NCBI GenBank assembly: GCA_964036045.1
Contig: OZ038388.1
Location: 37,682,947-37,746,946, forward strand
Direction: 5' to 3'
Source: Eutreptiella sp. 'Long Island Sound 2002'
Lineage: Eukaryota > Euglenozoa > Euglenophyceae > Eutreptiales > Eutreptiaceae
DNA: 64,000 bases
Part shown: piece by piece, positions 1 to 11,800 of the stretch
Position numbering within the stretch: the first letter of the stretch is position 1
Layout of the letters: each line of letters opens with the position of its first letter
Program-made: the position numbers and the translations under genes
Notes under the pieces: model-generated
What the model was told of the DNA's origin: nothing
What the model saw: the letters and a program-made list of their open reading frames with translations, nothing else
Databases searched by the model: none

Positions 1-1
1 T

Positions 2-2029
2 GCCTCGACCGTGGCGGCCATTGCGGCCGGACTCACGGCCGCAGCCGCCCATGAGGCAGAGACTGCCCAGATCAGGGGTGAGGTGGCGGCAACCGCCGAG
101 GAAGCCCGCCTGACGCAGGAGGCCATTGCCTGCAAGGAGGCCGAGGTGAAGGCGCTGGAGGAGGCGCTTGCCCAAGAGAGGGCAAAGAAGGAGGCGGAGG
201 AAAGGGCCCATGCCGAGGCAACGGCTAAGGCCCAGGCGGACGCCGGCAAGAAGGACGCCATCCAGGCCGCGCCACGGAAGGTGGCTGAGGAGAGGGCCAA
301 GACGGGGGCGGAGTTGGCGGCGTTGGAAGCAGAGAAGGCTCGGCTGCAGCAGGCCCGGGAAGCCGAAGCGGCTCGTGCCCGGGAGGAAGCCGAAGGGCGA
401 GCTGCCGCAGCCACAGCCGCCGCGATGGAGGAAGCGGAGGCCAAGCTCCGCCGCGAGACTCCCCCGGGAGGATCCCCAGTGGAGACCCTTCGAAAGCTTT
501 TCGAAGGGGACGCCTCCTCCAAGATGACGCGGGAAGAGGTCGACACAGGCAGCAGTGGGAGCAGTGGCCCCACCGCCTACCGACGGAGGAAGGGTAAGGG
601 GAAGACCCCCGAGAGGCCACGAAAGCCAGCGGGCGGACACCCCCACAACTCCGACCCCTTCTTCACCGCCAGCGACGGGGATGAACGAGGCCGCCGACAT
701 CGCCGAGGAGTGGCTGGCGGAGGAGGCGGAGACGTCCCCATGGAGCCGGAAGGTGAGGATGAGGAACTCCCTCCTCCTTACCGGAGCTCGGAGTCCTCCG
801 AGACCGAGACGCCTAGGTGGGGCGACATGGACGAGGATGATGACATGGACTTCGACCACACGAAGAAGCCCCCATCCTCGGACCCACCGAGGCGACCCGG
901 CGGAGACCCACCGGGACCCCCTGGCAGAGGACCATCAGGACCCCCTGGAGGACGCCCACCAAGTGGACCCCCTGGAGGTGGACCACCGGGCGGGGGAGGA
1001 CCCCCTGGACCGGGCGGACCCGGCGGAGGCCCTCCTGGAGGACCCCCTGGGGACCCCGACGACCCACCAGGGAACGGCGACCCGGATACCGCCTGGTGGT
1101 GGATTGTCTATCCCCGCAGGAGGGTCCAGTTCCTCGAGCGCGAGGTAGACACGGGCAAGGGCGAGATGACTCGCATCGCCAGGGTTGCCGCGCGTGCACA
1201 GAGAGAGCTGGACATCGCCAAGATCGAGATGGTCAAGAGCGCCAATGTCGCCACCGCCAATCAGAAGCTGCTGGACATCGCCTGGGGCGAGACCAGGTCG
1301 CTGAACAAGGTCATCAGCGGCCTGCAGCAGAGGCTGGACGCGCTGGAAGGCCGTGGGAGCGTCGGCAGCGACCACCCACCCCTGGAGTCTGGCTCGTCGG
1401 ACGACGGCTGGGGACCCGGACCAGGTCCAGGCAGACCCCACGCCCCCGGCGGAGCCCCCAGGAGTCGCTCCAGCGCCAGTGCCCCCTCTCTCAGCGCCCC
1501 CTCTCACCACAGCGCGGGCCGCCGCAACGAGCGCGTGCCGCCCGGCAGTGGCAGTGAGGATTGGCGTGATGAGTGGCTCAGCGCGGAGTACCACAACCCC
1601 CATGCTCCACCGCGGACATCGGTACGCCCCCGACACCCCGCACCAGCCCCGGAGCCAATCCCAATGGCTGGTGGACGTTATGGTGGACTCAGGGATGAGG
1701 TCCCCAGAGGAGACGTGGAGTGGGATGTCGGTGGAGGTGAGGACCTGGATCTGGACCTGGAGGAGTTCGACATCTCCCCGCCGCGTGGTGTACGACGGGA
1801 GGCCGCTGAGCGCAGCCGCCGGCGCCGTGATGAGGAGGCATACATGGAAGGGGTACGGCGTGAAGTTCTAGGTTCAGCGTACATGGAGGAACCATGGCGT
1901 AGCCACGCGGATACCGGGGAGGAGATGGGAAGACTTGAAGGACATCAAGCCCCCCATGTACCACGGCAACCCCCTCAACCTCGACCGCTTCTTGGAGAAG
2001 CTGGACGATTGGGGGGTGACCGTCACTGA
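2..2029 (+). pseudogene. TE1 gag N-terminal part (coiled coil plus Pro/Gly-rich region)
   Basis: This frame is open from the left edge of the window. The first ~170 residues are Ala/Glu/Lys-rich heptad-like sequence typical of a coiled coil. Acidic and Ser/Pro segments follow, then a very Pro/Gly-rich stretch near residues 290-350, then a second helical segment. The high-GC, low-complexity composition opens long shadow ORFs on both strands here. Near position 1930 the plausible coding sequence moves into another frame, where gag continues, so the last ~30 residues of this ORF are probably out of frame. By position and by comparison with TE2 it is the N-terminal half of gag; I recognise no enzymatic domain. 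The true start codon is not in the window. Confidence 0.6.
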
Positions 2030-3374
2030 GGACTTGGATCCCGCAGATGCGGAGAAATATGTCTTCAGACGGTTCAGGTACCCCCTGCCGGAAGTGCTCC
2101 AAGAGCTATACTTCGTGGCGACCAAGGAGGGGAAAATCAAGACCCTCAAGAAAGTCAAGAAGTGGCTCAAGGAGCAGGAGCGGGTGGACGCTCCGCAGGT
2201 GGCTGCCAAGCGGTGGAAGTCCATCAAGCTTCAGCATGATGGACGGGAGATCCGCCTACGGCACTGGCGAGCCTTCCGAGGGCAATACACCCTCTTCCGC
2301 CGCAACGTGGAGGACTGGAACGAGGGTGACGAGCAGGCTCGCCTGCTCTCCATGCTGCCGGAAGCATGGATCAAGAGGGTCACCAAGGAGGAAGTCAAGA
2401 GGACCAAGTCCAACCACACGGTCAAGATGATGCTCCCCAAAGAGTATCATACGAAAGTGGTGGCTTGGACGAGGAAGAACGTGGCCCGGGATGTCAAACG
2501 GCACTCCCCGCGGAACTCTTCCCTCATCACTGTCTCGAGCGATCGCGAGAAGACCGCGATGTGGCGCCTTGATGAGTGTGACGTGAGCGGCCAGACCATC
2601 CGTCTGCAGGCCATCCCGGCGCGGATGAGCTGCAACGAGATCCTGGAGTGGGTTGGAGAGGAGGTACTCAAGGAGTACCGGAACCTCCACCACACCCGCG
2701 GGTTGAGGCCCGGCGACCGCGACGTCAACTACGTTGGCGAGGGGTCTGGCGGGGAAGCTGCCATGAACCCAGCGGGAGCCGACGGCGATGATACTCTCGT
2801 CGACGATGACGACGACGATGAGCCTGCCGAGATGGCCGTTTGTGCCTTCGTGGCCAACAACCTGAACGCGGGAAGCAAACAGGGAAGCTGGAAGCCCCTG
2901 CAGCCGGGTTGGAAGAAGAAGGAGAAGAGGGACCCTCGCCGCATTGGCGACCCTCCGCTGTCCTTTGGGGAGTCCTAACGAGCTCACCCGCAGGGCTGTT
3001 TCGTGTGTTATGGGAGGAAGAAAGGCTTCAACCATGACCACCGAACATGCCCCATCCACCAGGCCGACACGGAGGCCTACAAGAAGGCGCACGGGTCGAA
3101 GAAGCGTGCACCTGCGGGTATCCGGGAGGCCAAAGTGGAGGTGGACAAGGACGAGCTCTCCAAGCTGATGTCCGTGGGGACCGAGTTGGCCAAGGAGATC
3201 CAGGAGATCAAGAGGAACTGGGTCCCCAGGTCGGACAACAAGAACAAGGAGAACAACGAGAACGACAAGAACAAGGACAAGGACAAGAAGCCCAGGAATA
3301 GGGGAAAGAAGAAGGGTGTCAACGAGGTTGATGCGGAGGGGAATACCCCTACTTCGACAACCGACGCCCCCTAG
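1935..3374 (+). pseudogene. TE1 gag C-terminal part (capsid-like region and zinc knuckle)
   Basis: The protein is parallel to TE2 gag, sharing an ERVDAP motif and an RIG-PPLSF motif. It has an acidic Asp-rich run at about residues 290-297. A zinc knuckle of spacing C-x2-C-x8-H-x4-C starts at about 3002, and a Lys/Asn/Asp-rich tail follows. A TAA at 2976-2978 interrupts the frame just before the knuckle. The TE2 homologue has no stop there, so this is damage. The frame ends at the TAG at 3372-3374, and the protease follows in the same frame. The likely role is particle assembly and RNA packaging. The start given is the first Met after the frameshift, not a biological start. Confidence 0.7.
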
Positions 3375-3380
3375 CGGAGC
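3372..3380 (+). promoter_or_regulatory. Candidate UAG readthrough site between TE1 gag and protease
   Basis: The gag frame ends with TAG followed by CGG AGC, and the same frame continues without another stop through the protease to 4212. Related elements in this window have TAG followed by AGG AGC, GGG AGC and TGG GGC at the same junction. That conservation suggests translational readthrough producing Gag-Pol. CCCTAGC overlapping the stop is complementary to GCTAGGG about 40 nt downstream. No experimental evidence is available from sequence alone. Confidence 0.5.
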
Positions 3381-4214
3381 CCCTGCAGCCAAGGGCCCCA
3401 GCTAGGGCGGTCGCAGGATGGTGTCGTGGGAAGCGCCACACCATCCCAGTCGGGAGTCCATAAGCACAAATGGACTGCCGCAGGCAGAAGGCCCGGTCCG
3501 GCACCCAGTCGCGGTGGCGAGGTGAGGGCAAGTGAAGGCACCAACCCTTGCACCCGTCCATCCTTGGCGACTAAGAATGTATTCGATGTGCTTCAGGATC
3601 TATCCGAGAGTATTGGAGGATCACCCGGACCGCAGCTGGATGCTGCAGATGGGCAGCCTGAGCCCATTGTCCACGACCTGCACCAGTCGCTTGTTGAGCT
3701 TCTGGAACGGCCCGAGATCCTAAGCTTGCACGCCGTGCGCCGAGTGGGGCGTGAGCGGCAGTTGCACCTTAAGGTCCGTGCCTTATGCGGGGAAGTGGAA
3801 AAGGTCTTTGACGTGTTGTTCGACACGGGAGCACAGGTCAGCTTGGTCAAGGCTAGCCTACTTCCACCGGAGTGTCTGACCGACAGTCGGAAACCTGTCA
3901 GGCTGAAGGTGGCGAACGGCCAGTACATGGTGGGAGGCACGAAGGAAGCGGCCATTGCGCTGCAGTTCGTGAACCACCGTGAGCTGAGCCGCCCGGACCT
4001 CGGCAAGGAAATCCTCCTGCAAGGTGGCTTCTACGAGGCTGAGATGGACTGGGACATGATCGTTGGGTACGACTTCATGATGGAGACGGACTCCAGCGTC
4101 CTCCCGGCCCAGGCCTCCATGACCCTGTACCAGGACGACCAGCTCTCGTGGCTTTCGTCACCTGAGCACCATGTGGAATGCCAATGGATCCAACCGGAAC
4201 GCAATCAACTCTAA
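3375..4214 (+). CDS. TE1 retropepsin-like aspartic protease region
   Basis: This is the protease segment of Gag-Pol, which would cut the polyprotein. The active-site motif LFDTGAQVSLV is visible near 3816-3848, and the second conserved strand is IVGYDFM near 4060-4080. Both match TE2 (VDTGAQVSLV, IMGYDFM). The preceding gag is in the same frame across TAG, so no separate start is needed; internal Met codons are unlikely to matter. It ends at TAA 4212-4214. The next block (methyltransferase-like) starts in the same frame immediately after that stop, so the stop is either damage or a second recoding point. TE2 also has a stop between these domains but at a different residue. Confidence 0.75.
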   Translation, partial: RSPCSQGPQLGRSQDGVVGSATPSQSGVHKHKWTAAGRRPGPAPSRGGEVRASEGTNPCTRPSLATKNVFDVLQDLSESIGGSPGPQLDAADGQPEPIVHDLHQSLVELLERPEILSLHAVRRVGRERQLHLKVRALCGEVEKVFDVLFDTGAQVSLVKASLLPPECLTDSRKPVRLKVANGQYMVGGTKEAAIALQFVNHRELSRPDLGKEILLQGGFYEAEMDWDMIVGYDFMMETDSSVLPAQASMTLYQDDQLSWLSSPEHHVECQWIQPERNQL

Positions 4215-5920
4215 GTAGCCGCGCTGGACACTGAGCCAACTGGGCCAGCAAACCAGGAGTACGGCGTAATGCCGGAAGTGGCGAGCCGAGTGGTCGCGGA
4301 CCTGGGAGCTTCGGATCTGGCCCTGGATGCGTTCTCCTCAGGAACCTCCGCCCATCTTCGGGTATGTGGTACTGGAGCGCCCGAGACTCCGCGTGGAAGA
4401 AGCACTGGGGTCCGCATCAGGGCTTGATGTGCATCCATTGCCCCCGATGGGACATTCCAAGAGCGATAGCGAAGATTCGCAAGGACCGCTCCAAGGCAGT
4501 GCTGGTTGTTCCTGTGGGATGCACCGAGGAGGAAAGTACCCGACATTGGGTAGCCTCATTGACGAACATGACCTTAAACAAGGTCGTCCTACCGGCTGGA
4601 GAGAGTGTCTATCAGGACGCTAAGGGACAGCCCATGCCACCCCAGAGATGGCCAACGGAATTCCACTATGTGGATGGGGGCCTTGATCAGGCCGACGCCA
4701 CGGATTTCGTGTGTGTCAACCGCATCATAGCAGAGCCCTGGGGGCAATGCTTTGCGGTTTCCCCTGTTGACATCGGAGAATCGGAAGACCCCCTCACAGA
4801 AGAGGAGTTGGATCTGGTTCAGGGGTATATGGATCAGCCCTTTCACGACTGGGGAAGCCAGCGTGAGGGCAAGTGCCAGGACAAAGCCTGGTGGGAAGTG
4901 GACTCGATCGTCTCTGGTTCCTATGATGGGGATACCTTCGTAAGGAGGGTACTGGACCACATGTCCAGCCAGGACGAGCCAATCAGAGGCAACCCACCCA
5001 CCTACGGCGACCTATTCCGAGGCAAGACCAGAGATGGCCCTTTGGGCCACCTGGGAAGACCACCTGAGCCGAAACCGAGCGGGGTCGCTACCCCTCTAGT
5101 AAGCTCAGTGGTCCAGGTGCCCGGAAATGCCAAGGCGGAGTCCGATGACTGCCCCAAGATCCAGGCATTGAGGGCCAGGCTGAAGCAGAAGTATGGTGAT
5201 ACCTTCTTCAGCGGAAAACCTGTGTTTCCCCCACCGGTGCGTGGACCGTATGGCGAGGCCAAGATACGACTGAAGCAGGACCCCCGTGTGTATCGACACG
5301 GGGAGCCCGCCCTGCGGGGCGAGAGGAAGGAGGCCATGGAGAAGATCCTCCGGGATTTCATCGAGAGAGGCTGGCTAGAGCCGTGCCACTCCGAGTGGGC
5401 CTCTCCGTGCTTCGTCGTCCCCAGGAAGGTGGCCGGGGAGTGGCGGCTCGTGGTCGACTACAGCGGCCTAAACGCCCGAACGCAGCATGACAGCTATACG
5501 CTGCCCCTCATTGAGGACATGCTGCAAAAACAACACCGGCGGAGGATCTTCACGGTGATTGACCTGAGACATGGTTATCATCAGATGCCTCTCGCCGAGG
5601 AGTCCCGTGCCTGCACAGCCATGAGCACCCCACTTGGACCTCTCCAGTGGAAGGTGATGCCCATGGGCGTTACCAACGGCAATGCGGCTTTTCAGCGGAT
5701 GCTGGAGAACCTGCTTGAGCCGGTGCGTGACTGTGCGGACCCCTTCGTGGACGACGTGATCATAGCGTCCGGGGACCCCAGTATGAGCTACGAGGAGCTC
5801 CTGGAGGCACATGAAAGGGACGTCACTCGAGTGCTGGACCTTCTGGTTCGGCACAAACTCACGGGCAGCAGTGACAAGGCCACCATTGCGGTAAGCGAGG
5901 TGGTCCCGCTGGCCACGTAG
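4215..5920 (+). pseudogene. TE1 pol: methyltransferase-like block and reverse transcriptase (frameshifted)
   Basis: After the protease stop the frame encodes a DAFSSG motif (the D-x-F-A-S-R position of relatives). It shifts frame near 4360 into a segment with a CPRWD-like motif and VLVVPV, aligning with the NPPF and VPLW motifs of TE3; the NPPF itself is lost. Reverse transcriptase follows: WRLVVDYSGLN near 5440, a DLRHGYHQMPL motif near 5560, and the catalytic FVDD near 5745. The ORF stops at 5918-5920 because of an apparent one-base loss near 5910, and the same protein resumes in another frame. TE2 is intact at this point. Reverse transcription from this copy would fail. Confidence 0.8.
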
Positions 5921-8346
5921 TCGGGAACGGGCAGCGGAAGCCCATACCTGGCAAGGTGGCTGCGATCGAGCACTGGGAAAAGCCCAAAACGGTCTCTGAG
6001 CTACGTGCGTACTTGGGGTTCTGCAACTACCACTCGGGGTATATCAAGATGTATGCCGAGTATGCAGCCCCCATGACGACCATGCTCAAGGGCAACCGAG
6101 AGGAGACCAAGAAGGGGTCCAAGAAGGCTCTGGTCTGGACCGAAGAGTCTGACCGTGCCTTTGAGGGGATGAAGCAGGCGCTGCTATCCGCAGTGGGTCT
6201 GCACCTCGTGGATCCTGACCGAGGGTTCGTCCTGCGCACCGACGCTTCCGACTACGCCGTTGGCGCTGTGTTGGAGCAAGTGCTTGACGATGGGAGGCAC
6301 GTGCCAGTAGCCTTCTGGAGCCGAGTCCTTGCAGAAGGCCAGAGACGGACGTGGACGCCCCGAGAAAAGGAGGCGTATGCCATCGTCATGGCTCTCAGGA
6401 AGTGGGCTGGGTACATAGCCCTCCATCCCGTCACCGTCTGCACCGACCATCAGAGTCTGCAGTCGTGGCACAAGGAGCACGTGGACACCCCCTCAGGTCC
6501 CGCCTCCCGACGGGCAAGATGGCATGAGACCTTGGCCAAGTTCGACCTCACGGTTGTGTATGTTCCTGGCAAGGACAACACCGTGGCGGACTGTCTCAGT
6601 AGGTGGGCCTATCCCGCCAGCAAGGGCATGACAGATGTGTCTGCCCATGGTGATGAGGCTGGGACCGCTGAAGCCAAGAGGATCATAGAAATGGAGCGCC
6701 TGATGGAGGAGGAGGGTGTTAAATGCTTCGTCGTTATGGCTGCGGATGCCCCCCACGGAACGAGGATGGGCAGAGCGGTCAGAGTACTCGCCCCTGATGG
6801 AGCTGAGTCCGACAAGCACCTCTTCCCTGAGTCTTGCCTCCAGGACGACTGGACCGACGACTACGCCAAGTCTGAGGCCTTTCAGGCCGAATATAGGGCT
6901 GTGACCGACCCTGATGACGGGCAGAAGTGGCCAAAGGGGCTGACTGAGGAAGATGGCAAGCTCTACCGGAATGGTAAGCTGCTAGTACCAGAGTCCCGAG
7001 TGCTCGAGCTATGCGAAGCTTGGCACCACCACATGCTGCACCCAGGGATCAAGAAGCAAGCCCTGGACATGCAGCGCCGGTTCGAGATCGACCAGATCGG
7101 TCTCTACACCGCCATCAAGAAGGTTAGGAAGGGTTGCTCGGTCTGTCAGGCCTGCAGTCCCGATAACCAGAACGTCAAGGGGGAAGCCCAATGGACCCCG
7201 GTTCCTGACCAGCCCATGGAGAGCGTGGCCATGGACGTCTTCTCCATGCCCGAAGTTCACATTGGCAAGGAGACCTTTGACTGTGTGGTTCTTTGTGTGG
7301 ATCGCCACAGTGGCTACTTAGTAGCCGTTCCGGCACGCAAAAGGGGGTTGCTTACCAAGGAAGTGGCAGTCATGATGATTCGTCATTGGCTGACCGTCTT
7401 TGACATCCCCCGCACCATTTGCAGTGACCGAGGGCCCCAGTTTACTGGTGGCTGGTTCAAGGCTATGTGTTCCCTCATGGGAATACGTCATGCCAAGAGC
7501 GTCGCCTATCTCAGCTGGTCTAACGGCCGTGCTGAAGTGGCTGGACGGCAGCTGTTCGAGAAGCTGCGCAAGATTCACATCACCAATCCACGTCGGAACT
7601 GGTTTGAGGAGATGTGGCCTGCTCTGAAGGCCCATCATGACATCCCCACTCCGGGTGGTTTGTCCCCTCATCAGATTCTGTTCGGCAGGGACCCCCTGGG
7701 TGGGGGACTTCCCTTGTCTGGTGATGGTATGGCCATGGATGCCAAGGAATTCTTCGCGCAACAAGAGCAAACGGCGCGGGACATCCGCCAGCAGCTCGAG
7801 AAGGAGCATGCTGAGCGTCAGAAGTCCGCCCCAAGCTCGACAGCGCAGAAGTTCAGGGTGGGAGACCCGGTGTGGGTGATCAGACCCCGCCCTATGGGCA
7901 CCCACCGCACCAAAACCTGGTTCACACCCGGAGAGGTGGTCCGCAGGATTGGTGAGGACACCTACCGCATCAAGGTGGGCCACGGACAGTTCCGGGAGCG
8001 CCAGAAGAGTCAACTCCGTGTGCGGGAACCCGACCTCCGTGGCAAACATGTGTCCCTGAACTATGCCGCACATGAGACTGATTCGGACGACGACTATGCT
8101 GAGCAGGACGACTATACTTTCGAGAAGATCCTGGCTCAGCGTCCGAACGCCTCGGCACCCGGAGGTCTGGAGTTCAAGGTTCGTTGGCGAGGCTATGGGC
8201 CGTCCCACGATACCTGGGAACCCGTCTCCTCATTCGTGCCGCGGAATAACACTCCCTTCATGGAGTACATCCTCAAGCACAAGACCAAGATCCATGTCTC
8301 GGACTTGGCAGCACTCACCCGGGCGATTGCAGCCAGTGGCGCCTGA
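5913..8346 (+). CDS. TE1 pol: RNase H, integrase and chromodomain
   Basis: This long ORF contains RT thumb/connection sequence (GFCNYHSGY), RNase H (LRTDASDYAVGAV near 6230), a TDHQSLQSWH motif and DNTVADCLSRW. The integrase has an H-x3-H and C-x2-C zinc site near 7024-7153 and a D-D-E core: AMDVF near 7235, CSDRGPQF near 7421, and Glu in GRAEVAGR near 7527. The C-terminus is a chromodomain with VRWRGYG and DTWEPVSSF near 8180-8235, which in chromoviruses guides insertion to marked chromatin. About 800 residues are preserved without a stop, though the upstream frameshift separates it from RT. Residues before ~5956 follow from comparison with TE2, not from a start codon. Confidence 0.9.
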
Positions 8347-8995
8347 TCATCGCCCTGAGCTCTCCCCTGATGCATTTGGGCACTTGTGTGGTCGACGGAT
8401 CGTCCCTCACTTGCTTGCTCTCTTCCATCTTTCGGTGACCTGCCATCAGAGTGGCCATATACCCCCCCCTGCTGAATCCAGAGGAGGATGGCCCCTCTCT
8501 TTCACTTCTATTCATCACTCCCCCCCTGCTGAATCCTTGGGAAACCAGGTGGGGCGACTGACCTTCATATTTTCTGAGCTCTTAGGGCCTTGAAGCCCAT
8601 ACGACGTTGCGCAACGGATGCTGCTGTCATCGGCATTGCGATTTTTTGGTGTGTGGTCTGGTCCCATGGCACTTGCGAATCCAGACCAGTCGACGTGTGT
8701 CTGCAGACTATATATGGCCTGAACCCAGGCGTTTTCCTGTCCACCCTCCTGCATATGCCTTATCCTAACCGGGGCGTGGTTTGGCGCTCTATTGAAGAGG
8801 TTGGGGGGAGGCAACCTCTTCAAAAGAATTCTGCCGACGCCAAGGCCACCAAGGCGGTGTGACGGCCTGCGGACGGCGACGACGCCCAGACTGCAGGAGT
8901 ACCGCTTCTTCGCTGGGAATCATCTGCAGGAGCTAAGGTCCAGGGCATCAACATGATGAAGGAGGAATTCCTTGACTCCTACAATGGGTATCACC
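8347..8995 (+). other. TE1 3' tail, no gene; candidate polypurine stretch
   Basis: No credible coding sequence. It contains two copies of CCCCCCTGCTGAATCC (near 8464 and 8519) and a foldback with stem GAAGAGGTTG/CAACCTCTTC around a G-rich loop at 8794-8822. The GGTTGGGGGGAGG within it could be the polypurine tract that primes plus-strand synthesis, with the right LTR starting just after. I could not find a matching left LTR because it would be outside the window. TE2 begins at 8996 after the target duplication CACC. Confidence 0.4.
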
Positions 8996-11361
8996 TAAAG
9001 AAGGTCCCTACCAGGACCGGCCCCCGCTGTGCCCCTTCCGCCTGTAACCCCTGCTGACTTGTTCCTGATCAACGATTGCATTTATCAAAATCCAGGGTTC
9101 CAAATCCAAAAATATAGAAAATACTATCCTCCTTCAACCCTGAACAGCAACCAGATCCCACAAATGCAGCAATAGCCCAATTCACAATCCAATACGGGCT
9201 GCGGGCTTCCGTTCAGCACACCGGTCGTCTCACGGTGGCGGGCATGTACAAGAATTGCACCAAAGAGGAAAGCCCTGAAATCGGCATATGAACACAAATA
9301 AAGCAAAGTTGGGGAAATAGGTAAACGTACACATTCACAGCCATAAACCCCTCATTCCCTGAGCTCAAGACCTTCCCTTGACTCACCAACATATTGCCCT
9401 GAACCAGGTCAAATGAGATGGCTAAATGCCATGGGTCAAAAGTCACTACATGAACCCCAAAACTGTGTTCACTCCCAAGCCTCTAAATCCTAGCCCAATA
9501 GGGGGGGTGGCGTGTCATGACCTAGAGTGGCACTCAGGACCATGCCCTACCCTGACATAACCTTGGTTGGAATTGGAGTCGATTGGGCTTGGAGAACTGC
9601 CCTATGATGTTGACCTCACAACATGGCAAAATCAGGCAAATCACACCATTCTGCACAAAAGTCAATTATATACTCAAAAATGCATACGGCAAATATCCAA
9701 ATGCTCCATGCATGTGTCAAACCGGAAAGTAATATACAAGGGTGATATAGACCAAAAGTCCATGCCCAAGAATATCCCATCATTGGCTCCGAAACCTCCC
9801 CGGTTATGTACATGGCATGCTTCACAAGTCAGCTCATGAGTTTGAGACTTAATTTTGTGAGGCCTCGTGTGCCAAGCCAAAGTGACCATGTGATCCGGCA
9901 TATGGTGAGGTACAACACCGAAGCATATGCCAACATATAAGCAACATACCATAGTTCACAGATCTCTAGGCACTTTACTGTTAGCCGACCAGTTGAGCAC
10001 ATAAAACACAAAAATGAGCATACAATGAGGTCAAAAACATGCAAATAATGCCAAATTCAAGATAATTGCAATAGTATATAACTTCGCTCACCCATGATGT
10101 CAACCTATGACTCAAAACACAATTGCTTGGGACCATTTGCAAACAATCCCCCCACTTGGATCCCCATATGGACGCATAAGGACACCTTCGAACCTCCTCT
10201 CAACACGCACCATGAAAATGGGAAAATTGATATTGGCGCTTGTGGGTCGCTCCGTAAGCCCTTTCACATGCACTATATGAGCGGTAGACTTAGTCTAGCG
10301 CTATGGAGTTCACGATTGGGACATGGGCGAAGCCCTTGCCACGCATGACTCCATATATCTTCCTACAAACGGAGATATATAACATGGGCGTGAGCATATC
10401 GAAGCACATACCATGCATATAACACATACCCTCAAAAGTGGCTCCCACCATGATATGCCATGACCCTCCATGGACATAACTTCACGTTAAAAATACGTAG
10501 GAACCCAAGGAAAGTTGCTATGCAACCCCAACACTCATGCGGTACACTCGAAAGTTGCATTAAAATATTCGGTTGCACGGTCCAAGAGTTATATATCACT
10601 TTCTACCCTCTTGACCATTATCCCTTGCTATACCCGGCATGTGTACACAACAAAGGCGTTTGATGCTTTTTAAATTAAGTTGAGACCGATGCAGTTCCAA
10701 CCCAATTCTCGGAATTGAGACTACTCGCGGTGAGCTGGAGATATGACCCTTCAAGTTGGCCTCACGAATCAACTTTGTTTCGCCTATATCTCTAAGCAAA
10801 ACGAAGGGCATAACAAAAGGAAGGTTGATTCGTGATCGGGGAAAAATGTAGGACCACTCGAGATTCGTCATATCAAGTGCGGCGATGTCGAAGTCGAAAA
10901 TCCGATTCTGGAAGTCTGAAAAAATCGGATTAACTTTGCGAGTGTATAATATGAAAATTGCGGAAGCAACGAACCCTTTACTGATGAAATCTGACCCTTC
11001 ATCGGGGTTTCCGCCAAAATATCTGTAAATAACAGTTAACCATTCGGTTACCGCAAAATCGCGAGCCAACTGACAGTCGCCGATACATTGACCATCAGAA
11101 CAGAAGGCTGAAAAATTACGGAAACATTATGATAAAAAAACCCTGTTGATTCCTGATATTCCGATATATAAATCTCCGCTGGCGGTGCCTCGGTACTGAA
11201 TATGGCCGCTCATAGCCGGAATGGCCAAACCTATCACACTATCACATCGGGTTAGGTCAGGTGGATGAGAGAGTATGATATCAGCCAATGGCGGCTTGCC
11301 GGCACATAGATGCACACCCCAAGTGACCCCAAGATGGCCACGGGGGTCCGAACCGGCTTCA
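8996..11361 (-). repeat. TE2 3' LTR (left copy)
   Basis: Near-identical to 30551-32918. On the minus strand it starts TGAAGCCGG and ends CTTCTTTA, so it has TG but not a standard CA end. It begins right after a G-rich tract on the minus strand. It is unusually long for an LTR. Short ORFs inside (67-90 residues) are not convincing. It contains the polyadenylation and promoter functions of the element by definition, but I cannot place those signals. Confidence 0.88.
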
Positions 11362-11800
11362 CCCCCCTTCTCAGAGCTATGTATCCGCTGGGAAACAATT
11401 GAAGAGAGGACGGGAGGACCCCAATGGGCTCCAACCCCCCGCTCCATGTCCCAAGGACACATGGAGGCCCCACACACGTCGTAGGCGTCCCCCATGCCCC
11501 AAGGGAGGGATGAGGACACTGATAATCAGTGCCCTTCGCCATATCGGGCTCCTCTTGATCTACAACATGGACCAAGGCGATCAAAGATAGAAAAACGTCG
11601 TCGGTCGACCTAAATAAGTATACCACAGTGAAATATATATGTGGAGATCGAGTGAAGGGGGTATATGGCCAATGAAGGCCCAGAAATCCCCGGATGAACG
11701 CCCTCACCCATCTCACAAGCACAAAAACAAACAAAAATGCCAAGGGGAATCCATTACGGTGCTACTCCAGCCACCAAATGGACCAATACATACATTTTCT
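11362..11800 (-). other. TE2 region between chromodomain and 3' LTR, with polypurine tract
   Basis: No gene. On the minus strand GAGAAGGGGGG (complement of 11362-11372) abuts the LTR start and is the expected polypurine tract for plus-strand priming. The rest separates the end of pol from the LTR, a spacing comparable to that inferred for TE1. Confidence 0.6.

Larger units (their letters stand above)
1..8995 (+). mobile_element. TE1: decayed chromodomain Ty3/gypsy retrotransposon, 5' end outside window
   Basis: Domains occur in Ty3/gypsy order on the plus strand: coiled-coil/proline-rich gag, zinc knuckle, aspartic protease, DIRS-like methyltransferase block, reverse transcriptase, RNase H, integrase and C-terminal chromodomain (the last ends at 8346). 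The left LTR and the start of gag lie outside the window. The coding region is broken by frameshifts near 1930, 4360 and 5910 and by an in-frame TAA at 2976-2978, so the copy is not autonomous. The nearest relative in the window is TE2, which has the same domain order and clearly related protein. TE2 inserted just to the right, at 8996. The right LTR was not recognised, so the right boundary is a guess; 8347-8995 is assigned only because it follows the pol stop. Confidence 0.85.

Noticed and set aside
225-620. Long ORFs on the opposite strand and in other frames of TE1 gag
   Set aside because: They are Arg/Pro/Ala-rich shadows produced by very high GC coding sequence; no motif, and the gag frame explains the conservation with TE2.
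9124-11069. ORFs of 60-157 codons within the TE2 LTRs
   Set aside because: They appear in both LTR copies but show no motif; a 2.37-kb LTR is expected to hold such frames by chance.
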